Assembly (NCBI GenBank): GCA_003669255.1
Contig: QWPO01000101.1
Span: 1 to 5,140 of the forward strand
Direction: 5' to 3'
DNA from: Planctomycetota bacterium
Lineage (GTDB): Bacteria > Planctomycetota > Planctomycetia > Pirellulales > UBA1268
Length of the DNA stretch: 5,140 bases
Position 1 is the first letter of the stretch; the number at the start of each line of letters is the position of its first letter. The notes under the pieces are model-generated. The model was given only the letters and a program-made list of their open reading frames with translations, searched no databases and was not told the origin of the DNA. A program made the position numbers and the translations under genes. Below, piece after piece: positions 1-5,140 of the stretch.

Positions 1-90
1 CAAGCCCAACGCCGTGAGGCGTGGGGTGAACCAACACCAGACGCCGCGTCCAGCGTGGTTTACCCGCGGCCTTACGGCCGGTCGGCTTTC
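1..90 (-). repeat. 90-nt composite palindromic repeat, copy 1 (REPIN-like)
   Basis: The reverse complement of this segment matches 3878-3967 at 83 of 90 positions with no gaps. The last 30 positions and the ten around the conserved AACCACGCTG are identical. Each copy consists of two similar half-units facing each other. One is at about 1-28, with stem ACGCC/GGCGT around a GTGA loop, then an A-G mismatch and CCC/GGG below. The other is at about 64-90 on the minus strand, with stem CGGCC/GGCCG around a GTAA loop. Both half-units share the pattern AAGCC..GCC-GTRA-GGC..GGGTRAACCA. Paired inverted REP-like units are the layout of REPINs, but this family is not one I can name. It lies 3' of the minus-strand operon and might also act on the mRNA end. 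The repeat is cut off or just complete at the window edge. Confidence 0.9.
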
Positions 91-123
91 ATGACGCCGA
101 GATCAATACGACCCCGGGAGACA

Positions 124-142
124 CACAGGTTGAAAACCTGTG
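124..142. repeat. Perfect 8-bp inverted repeat, CACAGGTT-GAA-AACCTGTG
   Basis: Arms 124-131 and 135-142 are perfectly complementary around a 3-nt GAA spacer, followed by GCTAC. There is no T-tract on either side in either direction, so a classical intrinsic terminator is not supported even though it lies 3' of the minus-strand operon. Short palindromes of this CACAGGTT..AACCTGTG type are, as far as I recall, scattered through intergenic DNA of planctomycetes and some other phyla. A dispersed intergenic repeat is therefore the likelier reading, unrelated in sequence to the 90-nt repeat next to it. Confidence 0.6.
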
Positions 143-207
143 CTACGGGGGAGTGTGCGACGGGCATGGGCAGCCCCGAGCCTCGTGAAAGCCTCAGATT
201 TACGTAT

Positions 208-228
208 GACCCGTATCACTCGCGGGTC
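208..228 (-). other. Weak hairpin overlapping the stop codon of the propeller gene
   Basis: GACCCG at 208-213 pairs with CGGGTC at 223-228 across a 9-nt loop, and the TGA stop (216-218 on the plus strand) lies inside the loop. Read on the minus strand it would sit exactly at the end of the coding sequence. The bases that follow (ATACGTAAATC) are not U-rich, so a Rho-independent terminator is not convincing. It may be a chance structure in GC-rich DNA or a 3' mRNA fold. Confidence 0.25.
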
Positions 229-1412
229 TGCCAGTGGCCGTGCATGGCGCACGAGTCTGCGGGCACGCTCGTCACGGGTCGAGCCTCCATGCCGTCGGCG
301 CGGGCCACGTACAACTGCATCACGCCGCTGCGATCCGAGCCGAACAGGAGCGAGCGGCCGTCGGGCGAAGGGGTTGGGTGGTAGTGCCGCACCCCCGGCT
401 TTGACTCCGTGAGTTGCTCGACGCGGCCGTCGAGAGAGACCCGCATCAGTTCGACCGCCTCGCCCACCTGCGCGGTGTAGTAGACGGACCGGCCATCCCG
501 CGCCCAGACGGGCACGTCGCTGCTTTCGCTGTGGAAGTCGGGGTGCTTCAGTCGCTCCACCACCCCGCGGTAACCGCCGCGATCGGCCAGCTTGCGCAGC
601 CCGCTTCCATCCTTTCTCACCACATGCGGATGGCAGTCGTAGTGCTCACCCGCCACGAACAGCAGCCATTCGCCATCGGGAGACCAGCCCGGCGCGAAGT
701 TGAACGGGTAGCCGGTCTCGATCCGCCGCTTGTCACTGCCGTCGGCCCGGGAAATATGAACCTGGTAGTCCTCGTGATAGCTGATCAGCGTGCCATCCGG
801 CGACGCGGTGTAGCCGTAGGCGAAGCCCTCCCCTGCCCCGGAGACATCCCGCTTGTTGCGGCCGTCGCGGTCCATCATGTGGGGCTTGAAGATGCCGTTG
901 ATCGAGGCGGTGAAGCCGTAACCGCTGCCATCTGGAAGGAAGAACAGGCCCGCGTTGTGGATGCTGACGCGATCCACAGCGGTGAGATTGGTGACCGCGC
1001 CCGTCGCCAGATCGAGCAGGCAGGTATCGACCAGCCAGCCTTCGGTCATGCGGAACGTGCGATGCGATCGCTCCCACTCGGCATTCTCCGGGCTTTCCCA
1101 CAGGGTTATGATGACGGCTTTTGTGCCGTCGGGCGACCAGCCGGCGAACTGCGTCCAGGAGTTTTCCGTGCGGACGAGATCCTCGGCCAGCACCCGCCGT
1201 CCCATCCCATCAGCCCGCACGACGCAGGCGCGGTGGGTCACCCAGTTCGCGAACTGACCGTCGGGAAGGTCGTTGCGTCCTTCGGTGTAGCCGATGAGGG
1301 GCATAGGCTCGTCGGCGCGGCTTGCCGTGGCGGCCCAGCCGAGCAGAACCCCGAAAAGCCCCACGGCAGCGAGCCATGGCGTGCCGCCGCGACGAGCAAG
1401 AGAGATGGGCAT
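216..1412 (-). CDS. Secreted PD40/TolB-like beta-propeller protein
   Basis: A 398-residue protein. It has an N-terminal export signal: arginines at 7-8, a hydrophobic stretch at about 12-30, and a likely cleavage after SRA at 33. The rest is a repeat protein. PDG or RDG turns of the PD40 type occur at residues 93-96 (SPDG), 159-162 (LPDG), 204-207 (SPDG), 244-247 (SPDG), 304-307 (ARDG) and 349-352 (SPDG). Most alternate with a second turn of the RADG/RKDG/SLDG kind, so six blades are expected. PD40 propellers occur in TolB, in peptidase partner domains and in oligogalacturonate lyase. No peptidase domain and no TolB N-terminal domain is visible. Histidines cluster at 258, 261, 263, 343, 345, 391 and 393, which could line a metal or ligand site (inference). 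The start lies 34 nt after the stop of the upstream lyase-like gene on the same strand, so co-transcription is likely. No good Shine-Dalgarno sequence precedes this ATG. The fold is well supported; the molecular function is unknown. Confidence 0.92.
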   Translation of the reverse strand: MPISLARRGGTPWLAAVGLFGVLLGWAATASRADEPMPLIGYTEGRNDLPDGQFANWVTHRACVVRADGMGRRVLAEDLVRTENSWTQFAGWSPDGTKAVIITLWESPENAEWERSHRTFRMTEGWLVDTCLLDLATGAVTNLTAVDRVSIHNAGLFFLPDGSGYGFTASINGIFKPHMMDRDGRNKRDVSGAGEGFAYGYTASPDGTLISYHEDYQVHISRADGSDKRRIETGYPFNFAPGWSPDGEWLLFVAGEHYDCHPHVVRKDGSGLRKLADRGGYRGVVERLKHPDFHSESSDVPVWARDGRSVYYTAQVGEAVELMRVSLDGRVEQLTESKPGVRHYHPTPSPDGRSLLFGSDRSGVMQLYVARADGMEARPVTSVPADSCAMHGHWQTRE

Positions 1413-1446
1413 AGATGACGTCGATTCCGGATGTGATCTCGTCCGC

Positions 1447-3696
1447 CTACGGGAGCGTGTCGCTCGCTGGGATGTACGTGAAAGGTTCGTCCGTCTCGAA
1501 GGAGTCTGTCTTCAGCGACGTGCCGCGGGGATTGAAGACCACCCACTCAACGCGGCCCTTGTCCATCTCAAGACGTAGGATCGAAGCCTCGACGTCGTCG
1601 CGAACGACCTCAATTCCAGAGGCATGCGCGCTGGCCTGGAGCTCGTTGTCGTAGCCGCCTTGGGAACCAGGGTTGTTGGACGTGGTCCGCGACCGGTACG
1701 GCGGATGCGGATAGTAGACCTGGGTGAACACGAGCTGCTGGCCGACCGTGGGCGTGCCCTCCCACACATACCGGACCTGATTGGGGCAGGTATCGGTCCG
1801 CGGGTCGCTCTCCAGCCGATCCACGATGTGCAGTCGGCAATCACCGCGCGGAGCAAACCAGACCAGCAGATCTGCGGGCGGCGTCTTCAGGCTGCGATTG
1901 CCGTTGTCGTCGATTGGCGAGTGGATGAACGTGTTCACCCAATGACTGCCGATCTGCGGGCCGATGTTGTGGGTGTTCCAGAGCGGCGCGACGCGTGTTT
2001 GAAACCCCTCCTCGAACGTCACGGTCTCACGGGAGGCGAGAAATCGGTTCTTCGCAAACACGAACTCACGATCACAGACGATCGGCAGACCGTCGGGATT
2101 GCGAACCCGCACGGATGCAAACGTGGCCTGCGGGGTGTCTTTGAAATACGTTACTTCCGTTTGGATGTCGGGCGGGCGGCCATCCCACATCTCATTGATG
2201 CGGATGGGATCGGGGTGCAGTCGGCGTCTTACCGTGCCGCCGAGATCCTCGACGAGCAGTCGGTTCTCCACGGTCGCGCCCTTGCTGGCGGCGACTTGGG
2301 TGAAGGGTGTCCCCCACCGGCTGAGGCCCATGATCCCGCTGGGATTGGCAGGAAAGCTCGTCGGGTGCAGTTCGACCAGCGCGAAGAGGTCGCCGGGATT
2401 CCAGCCGCTGCGCAGGACCAGTTTGTCTGGCCACATCGTGCCGGTCTGGAACCACCCGCAACAGATGTGGCCGCATTCGGGCCTTGGATCGGCGTTGCCC
2501 AACAGCCGCTCGGTGAGTGTCTTGTCTGTGAGCGGAACGCGGGCGGTTTCCATTCGCTCGTTCCAAAGTGAACCCGCGTCGGGTTGCACCGGCGTCACCG
2601 ATTCGTCGGCGAACAGCCACGCCAGCGACATCAGCCAGGCGCTCGAACTGTCGAGGTGGAAGGGGGCCTGATCGGACGCCGTGGATTGATAGCGGAGGTA
2701 GTTGAGCATTTTGTGGGCGACGAAGCGGTAGCGTCCGTCACCTGTCTTGGCGGCGATTCGCTCCAGCATGGCGACACGCATGTCGGCCGAGCTGTTCCAG
2801 CCCGCGTTTGGCCCGTAGGGAATCACCGCGCCGTCAGGGGAAGTCTCCACCATGAGCCGGTCCCACAGCCGCTTCATTCCCGGGTCGGTGTAGACCCGAT
2901 CGTCGCCGGTCCACTCGTCGGCGGCCCAGGCGAGGATGATGTAGGGCATCATCATGTAGTGGCTGTCATTCTGGCCGACGTCCTTGACCCGCCAGAAGTC
3001 GTTGAAGACGAGTTCTGAGTACCGCGTCCAATGCGTCGCCTCGGGGATGTCGGGATACCACGCGGCGGCGCGGCCTTTGGCATAGGCCTCCGGCATCGAC
3101 CGGTGACAGCCGCCTCGCCACTCGACGGGAGCCGTGTCCCAGACGTGAACGTGCCGGCAGTAATACAGCCACATGTCACGAAACCAGTCGGCGTCTGGCT
3201 CCATCGCGCCGCCCTTGATGAGAAACATTCGGTAGATCGGCACCAGCGCGGGCGGGTGCTCGAACTGCCAGAACCACCTCCGCTCGGCGACCTGGCGTTT
3301 CATTTCCGCGTGAAACGCTTCGAGCATGGCGATGCACGCCGTGGCCCACTCCTGTTCGCCGGTCTGCACGTACTTCACGAGCACCGGCATGAACACGCGC
3401 GGACCATCCATGCCACGATTCGGATTACGGGCGATGTCAGCGGGGTTCTGCGCCTCAACGCACCGAAGGTACGTCGCGCGAGTCACCGGCTCACGCGGGA
3501 CGGGGTAGAACGAGGGATCGGCGAGGTCGCATGAGCCGTGGAAGCGATAGTGCTCGACGTCGGGTGCATACCGCGTCGGAGGACCGTCGAGAACGGCTTC
3601 CGCCCAGGAGGGGCTCTGGTCCGCAGCACGAACCGGAAGAGATGCCGTCACAACCAGCAGGGCTGCGAAGAGCACCGGTAAAAACGGATGAGTCAT
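1447..3696 (-). CDS. Secreted heparinase II/III-like (alpha/alpha-toroid plus beta-sandwich) protein, probable polysaccharide lyase
   Basis: A 749-residue protein ending in TAG. The chosen start (plus-strand CAT 3694-3696) opens a clear signal peptide, with a hydrophobic run at about 5-20 and cleavage near PVRA (24). It is preceded by AAGGG at a 6-nt distance. The open frame continues to 3972, but that extension translates the 90-nt repeat and lacks a signal, so it is rejected. Residues about 70-365 are helix-rich with many aromatics: WFWQFEHPP at 141-149, QNDSHYMMMPY at 242-252 and YGPNAGWNSSADMR at 294-307. From about 420 the sequence is beta-rich (KLVLRSGWNPGDLFALVELH at 425-444, GLSRWGTPFTQ at 457-467), as in the supersandwich of heparinase/alginate-lyase enzymes, and it continues to the C-terminus. 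A toroid followed by a beta-sandwich is the usual layout of such lyases, and the size fits. Substrate and catalytic residues cannot be assigned; candidates are N243, H246 and Y247. It is probably the first gene of an operon with the downstream propeller. An ECGHICCGW motif (407-415) lies near the domain junction. A non-enzymatic glycan-binding role remains possible. Confidence 0.88.
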   Translation of the reverse strand: MTHPFLPVLFAALLVVTASLPVRAADQSPSWAEAVLDGPPTRYAPDVEHYRFHGSCDLADPSFYPVPREPVTRATYLRCVEAQNPADIARNPNRGMDGPRVFMPVLVKYVQTGEQEWATACIAMLEAFHAEMKRQVAERRWFWQFEHPPALVPIYRMFLIKGGAMEPDADWFRDMWLYYCRHVHVWDTAPVEWRGGCHRSMPEAYAKGRAAAWYPDIPEATHWTRYSELVFNDFWRVKDVGQNDSHYMMMPYIILAWAADEWTGDDRVYTDPGMKRLWDRLMVETSPDGAVIPYGPNAGWNSSADMRVAMLERIAAKTGDGRYRFVAHKMLNYLRYQSTASDQAPFHLDSSSAWLMSLAWLFADESVTPVQPDAGSLWNERMETARVPLTDKTLTERLLGNADPRPECGHICCGWFQTGTMWPDKLVLRSGWNPGDLFALVELHPTSFPANPSGIMGLSRWGTPFTQVAASKGATVENRLLVEDLGGTVRRRLHPDPIRINEMWDGRPPDIQTEVTYFKDTPQATFASVRVRNPDGLPIVCDREFVFAKNRFLASRETVTFEEGFQTRVAPLWNTHNIGPQIGSHWVNTFIHSPIDDNGNRSLKTPPADLLVWFAPRGDCRLHIVDRLESDPRTDTCPNQVRYVWEGTPTVGQQLVFTQVYYPHPPYRSRTTSNNPGSQGGYDNELQASAHASGIEVVRDDVEASILRLEMDKGRVEWVVFNPRGTSLKTDSFETDEPFTYIPASDTLP

Positions 3697-3702
3697 GACC
3701 TG

Positions 3703-3707
3703 CCCTT
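3703..3707 (-). promoter_or_regulatory. Ribosome binding site deciding the start of the lyase-like gene
   Basis: Read on the minus strand this is AAGGG, six bases before the ATG at 3696, with a second AGG just downstream. It supports the short start with the signal peptide over the in-frame ATG at 3972, which lies immediately beyond the 90-nt repeat so that its extension would read through it. Confidence 0.6.
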
Positions 3708-3764
3708 GCGTGGCGGAGCGATAACCGACGTCGTATCGGCAGGAAGGATCAGTCCCCGAACGAC

Positions 3765-3793
3765 GTTTTACGGTGTGCGTTTTGGGTTGTCCA
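3765..3793 (-). promoter_or_regulatory. Candidate sigma-70-type promoter of the lyase/propeller operon
   Basis: On the minus strand TGGACA (3788-3793) matches the -35 consensus at five of six bases. TAAAAC (3765-3770) matches the -10 at four of six, and the spacer is exactly 17 nt. Transcription would begin near 3758, giving a leader of about 60 nt before the ATG at 3696. It lies between the start codon and the repeat at 3878, so the repeat would be upstream of the promoter. This is a consensus match only, in GC-rich DNA. Confidence 0.35.
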
Positions 3794-3877
3794 TTCGATC
3801 GCGGGGCACACGAGGCGGCAGCTTCGATATCGCTCTCGCTACGCGTTGCACTAAGATGCGCTCGAGTGCTGGCGAGT

Positions 3878-3967
3878 GAAAGCCGTCCGGCCGTGAGGCC
3901 GCGGGCAAACCACGCTGGTCGCTGCGTCTGTTGGTGGTTCACCCCACGCCTCACGGCGTTGGGCTTG
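3878..3967 (+). repeat. 90-nt composite palindromic repeat, copy 2 (REPIN-like)
   Basis: This is the inverted partner of positions 1-90, with 83 of 90 identical, no gaps, and the seven differences confined to the first two thirds. The first half-unit has stem CGGCC/GGCCG at 3887-3900 around a GTGA loop. The second, on the opposite strand, has stem ACGCC/GGCGT, also around GTGA. The A-to-G change between copies in the first half-unit is in the loop and leaves the stem intact. GGG-CA-AACCAC in the first half can also pair with GTGGTT-CA-CCC in the second, giving a long-range arm. It sits in the divergent intergenic region between the lyase-like gene and the cytochrome-like gene, upstream of both. 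Confidence 0.9.
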
Positions 3968-3985
3968 TACAATCCACGGCAAGGA

Positions 3986-4006
3986 AAAGCCGACCGGCCG
4001 GAAGGC
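3986..4006 (+). repeat. Partial third half-unit of the same repeat
   Basis: These 21 bases (beginning AAAGCCGACCGGCC) match the half-unit of copy 1 (reverse complement of 69-89) at 20 of 21 positions. They match the corresponding half-unit of the adjacent copy 2 at only 18. After 4006 the similarity stops. It lies 18 nt beyond copy 2 in the same orientation as that copy's first half-unit, so the locus reads half-unit, inverted half-unit, partial half-unit. This mosaic arrangement resembles BIME-type clusters. Confidence 0.75.
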
Positions 4007-4083
4007 TACACGTGTGCGGCATTCTCCGGAATCTGGTTGTTTGTCGTTTCGGAGGGCCGCCCCGAAGGTTCGCGGACCTGCGC

Positions 4084-4089
4084 GAGGGG
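4084..4089 (+). promoter_or_regulatory. Ribosome binding site of the PSCyt1/PSCyt2 gene
   Basis: GAGGGG ends seven bases before the ATG at 4097, a good Shine-Dalgarno match and spacing. It fixes the start of a protein that begins directly with a signal peptide. Confidence 0.6.
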
Positions 4090-4096
4090 CCACGGT

Positions 4097-5140
4097 ATGT
4101 CGCAGCGTCTTCGCATCCTGCTTGCGAGCCTCTCGTCATTCGTCGTCTGCAATGCGGCGGTGGCCGGCGAGGCCGTCGACCTTTTCGAGCGGCATGTGCG
4201 ACCGCTGTTCGTCGACCGCTGCCAGAAATGCCACGGCGATGCGAAGCAATGGGGGGCGCTCAGGCTCGATTCCCGGCAGGGGATTCTCGACGGGGGTGAC
4301 AGCGGGCCGGCGGTGGTGCCAGGAAACGCAGCGGTCGGGGAGTTGGCAGCGCGGCTCGCAAGTCACGACGACGCGGTGCGCATGCCTCCTCCCGAGGAAG
4401 GCCCGCCGGTATCGCCGGACGTCCTCGACGCTGTTAAGGCATGGATCACCGCGGGGGCGGTCTGGCCCGCGGGCGATGCCCCAGTCGCGACTCCGAAGGC
4501 CAATGCCCGTCAGACGCACTGGGCCTACCAGCCGATCACCGCGCCGGCGTTGACGTCGGTCGCGGACGAATCGTGGGTCCGTGGGCCGATAGACCGGTTC
4601 GTGCTCGCCGCCCTGGAGGCCGCGGGGCTTCGGCCGGCTGCCGAAGCCGATCGGGCCACGTACATCCGCCGCGCCACCTACGACCTCCTCGGACTGCCCC
4701 CGACGGCCGATGAGATTAAGGCCTTCGAGAGCGATGCCTCGTCGCAGGCGTACGAAACGCTCATCGACCGGCTCCTCGCGTCTCCTCGTTATGGGGAGCA
4801 CTGGGGGCGGCACTGGCTCGACGCCGCCCGCTACGCCGACACGAAGGGCTACACCGACGTCGGTGAGACACGCTGGCACGTTCACGCGGCTCCCTACCGC
4901 GATTGGGTGATCCGGGCATTCAATGAGGACATGCCGTACGATCGTTTTCTACGGCTGCAGTTGGCCGCCGATCAGGCCGCTCCCCACGAGCCGGAGCATC
5001 TCGCCGCGATGGGGTTTCTCACGCTCGGCCGGCGGTTCCTCGGCAACACGCCTGACATCATCGACGACCGGATCGACGTGGTCACCCGGGGGATGCTCGG
5101 TCTCACCGTGGCCTGCGCCCGCTGTCACGACCACAAGTAC
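4097..5140 (+). CDS. Planctomycete PSCyt1-PSCyt2 (DUF1549) cytochrome-like protein, 3' end outside the window
   Basis: An open frame of 348 codons that continues past the last base. Residues 1-23 form a signal peptide with cleavage after AVA. Residues about 28-125 match the planctomycete cytochrome c domain PSCyt1 (PF07635): VRPLFVDRCQKCHGD holds the haem-binding CxxCH (C42, C45, H46), and M96 in VRMPPPE is the probable second axial ligand. Residues from about 158 match PSCyt2/DUF1549 (PF07583), seen in the runs GPIDRFVLAALEAAGL, RRATYDLLGLPPT, LLASPRYGEHWGRHWLDAARYADT and PYRDWVIRAFNEDMPYD. A second CxxCH (C340, C343, H344 in CARCHDHKY) lies at the very edge, where this family normally has it. 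Family members usually go on to a DUF1553/PSD1 domain and total roughly 700-1100 residues, so about a third to a half is present. They are thought to be exported haem proteins; their biochemical role is not settled. In planctomycetes a DUF1501 gene often follows, which cannot be checked here. Transcription is divergent from the lyase-like operon. Confidence 0.96.
   Translation, partial: MSQRLRILLASLSSFVVCNAAVAGEAVDLFERHVRPLFVDRCQKCHGDAKQWGALRLDSRQGILDGGDSGPAVVPGNAAVGELAARLASHDDAVRMPPPEEGPPVSPDVLDAVKAWITAGAVWPAGDAPVATPKANARQTHWAYQPITAPALTSVADESWVRGPIDRFVLAALEAAGLRPAAEADRATYIRRATYDLLGLPPTADEIKAFESDASSQAYETLIDRLLASPRYGEHWGRHWLDAARYADTKGYTDVGETRWHVHAAPYRDWVIRAFNEDMPYDRFLRLQLAADQAAPHEPEHLAAMGFLTLGRRFLGNTPDIIDDRIDVVTRGMLGLTVACARCHDHKY

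Larger units (their letters stand above)
3968..4096 (+). other. Leader/upstream region of the cytochrome-like gene
   Basis: This is the non-coding stretch between repeat copy 2 and the ATG at 4097. TACAAT at 3968-3973 matches five of six -10 bases and abuts the last base of the repeat, but no acceptable -35 lies 16-18 nt upstream, so a promoter here is only a weak possibility. TTCG..GGG CCG CCC CGAA at 4048-4066 can fold into a 7-bp stem with a two-base bulge. It is too short and isolated to call a riboswitch. No open frame in this stretch looks like a gene. Confidence 0.3.

Noticed and set aside
124..142. Rho-independent terminator for the minus-strand operon
   Set aside because: The stem is good, but no run of T follows it on the minus strand (the next bases are TGTCTCCC), so it is listed as a repeat only.
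414..1418. 334-codon open frame on the plus strand opposite the propeller gene
   Set aside because: It mirrors the minus-strand coding frame in GC-rich DNA, shows no domain or repeat pattern of its own, and the PD40 repeats and signal peptide are clear on the other strand.
1624..2571. 315-codon open frame on the plus strand opposite the lyase-like gene
   Set aside because: It has no recognisable motif or signal peptide and lies entirely within a well-supported coding sequence; it is explained by the stop-poor antisense frame of high-GC genes.
3726..3733. Palindrome CGACGTCG as an operator in the leader of the lyase-like gene
   Set aside because: Eight bases of CpG-rich palindrome are expected by chance at this GC content. 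The only similar site is a GACGTC before the propeller gene at about 1417, which is too short to support a regulon.
3697..3972. N-terminal extension of the lyase-like gene from an ATG at 3972
   Set aside because: The extra 92 residues translate the 90-nt repeat and the promoter-like stretch, would bury the signal peptide inside the protein, and lack the ribosome binding site present at the 3696 start.
3878..4006. CRISPR array
   Set aside because: The units are inverted, not direct, repeats, there are no regular spacers, and no cas gene is present.
4136..4885. 249-codon open frame on the minus strand opposite the PSCyt1/PSCyt2 gene
   Set aside because: The plus strand here encodes unmistakable PSCyt1 and PSCyt2 motifs with haem-binding sites; the antisense frame is arginine/glycine-rich and featureless.

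Overview
The window looks like planctomycete DNA (or a close relative in the Planctomycetes-Verrucomicrobia group). The strongest evidence is the partial gene at the right edge. It has the two-domain PSCyt1 + PSCyt2 (DUF1549) architecture, with a CQKCH and a CARCH haem motif, which is typical of that group. The DNA is GC-rich, all three real genes encode proteins with Sec-type signal peptides, and the intergenic DNA carries palindromic repeats.

Layout. Positions 1-215 are non-coding and hold a 90-nt composite repeat (copy 1) and a separate perfect 8-bp palindrome. Positions 216-1412 (minus) encode a secreted six-repeat PD40/TolB-like beta-propeller. Just upstream of it, 34 nt away on the same strand, 1447-3696 (minus) encodes a 749-residue secreted protein. 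Its layout, a helical N-terminal half followed by a beta-rich C-terminal half, suggests a heparinase II/III-like or other alpha/alpha-toroid polysaccharide lyase. The two genes probably form one operon, with the large gene first. Positions 3697-4096 are a divergent intergenic region. It holds a candidate promoter and ribosome binding site for the operon, copy 2 of the 90-nt repeat in opposite orientation, a third partial half-unit of the same repeat, and the leader of the right-hand gene. From 4097 a plus-strand gene for a PSCyt1/PSCyt2 cytochrome-like protein runs off the window.

How it may work together (inference). The minus-strand pair looks like a small exported carbohydrate-handling cassette: a large lyase-like enzyme plus a propeller that is either a binding partner or an oligosaccharide lyase. 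The right-hand gene is divergent and is not in the same transcription unit. No RNA gene, CRISPR array, transposase or phage gene was seen.

The most unusual feature is the repeat family. Two 90-nt copies (83 of 90 positions identical) lie in opposite orientation at positions 1 and 3967, bracketing the whole two-gene operon. Each copy is itself two inverted hairpin half-units with GTGA/GTAA loops, resembling a REPIN. Copy 1 begins at the first base of the window, so its left flank cannot be judged.
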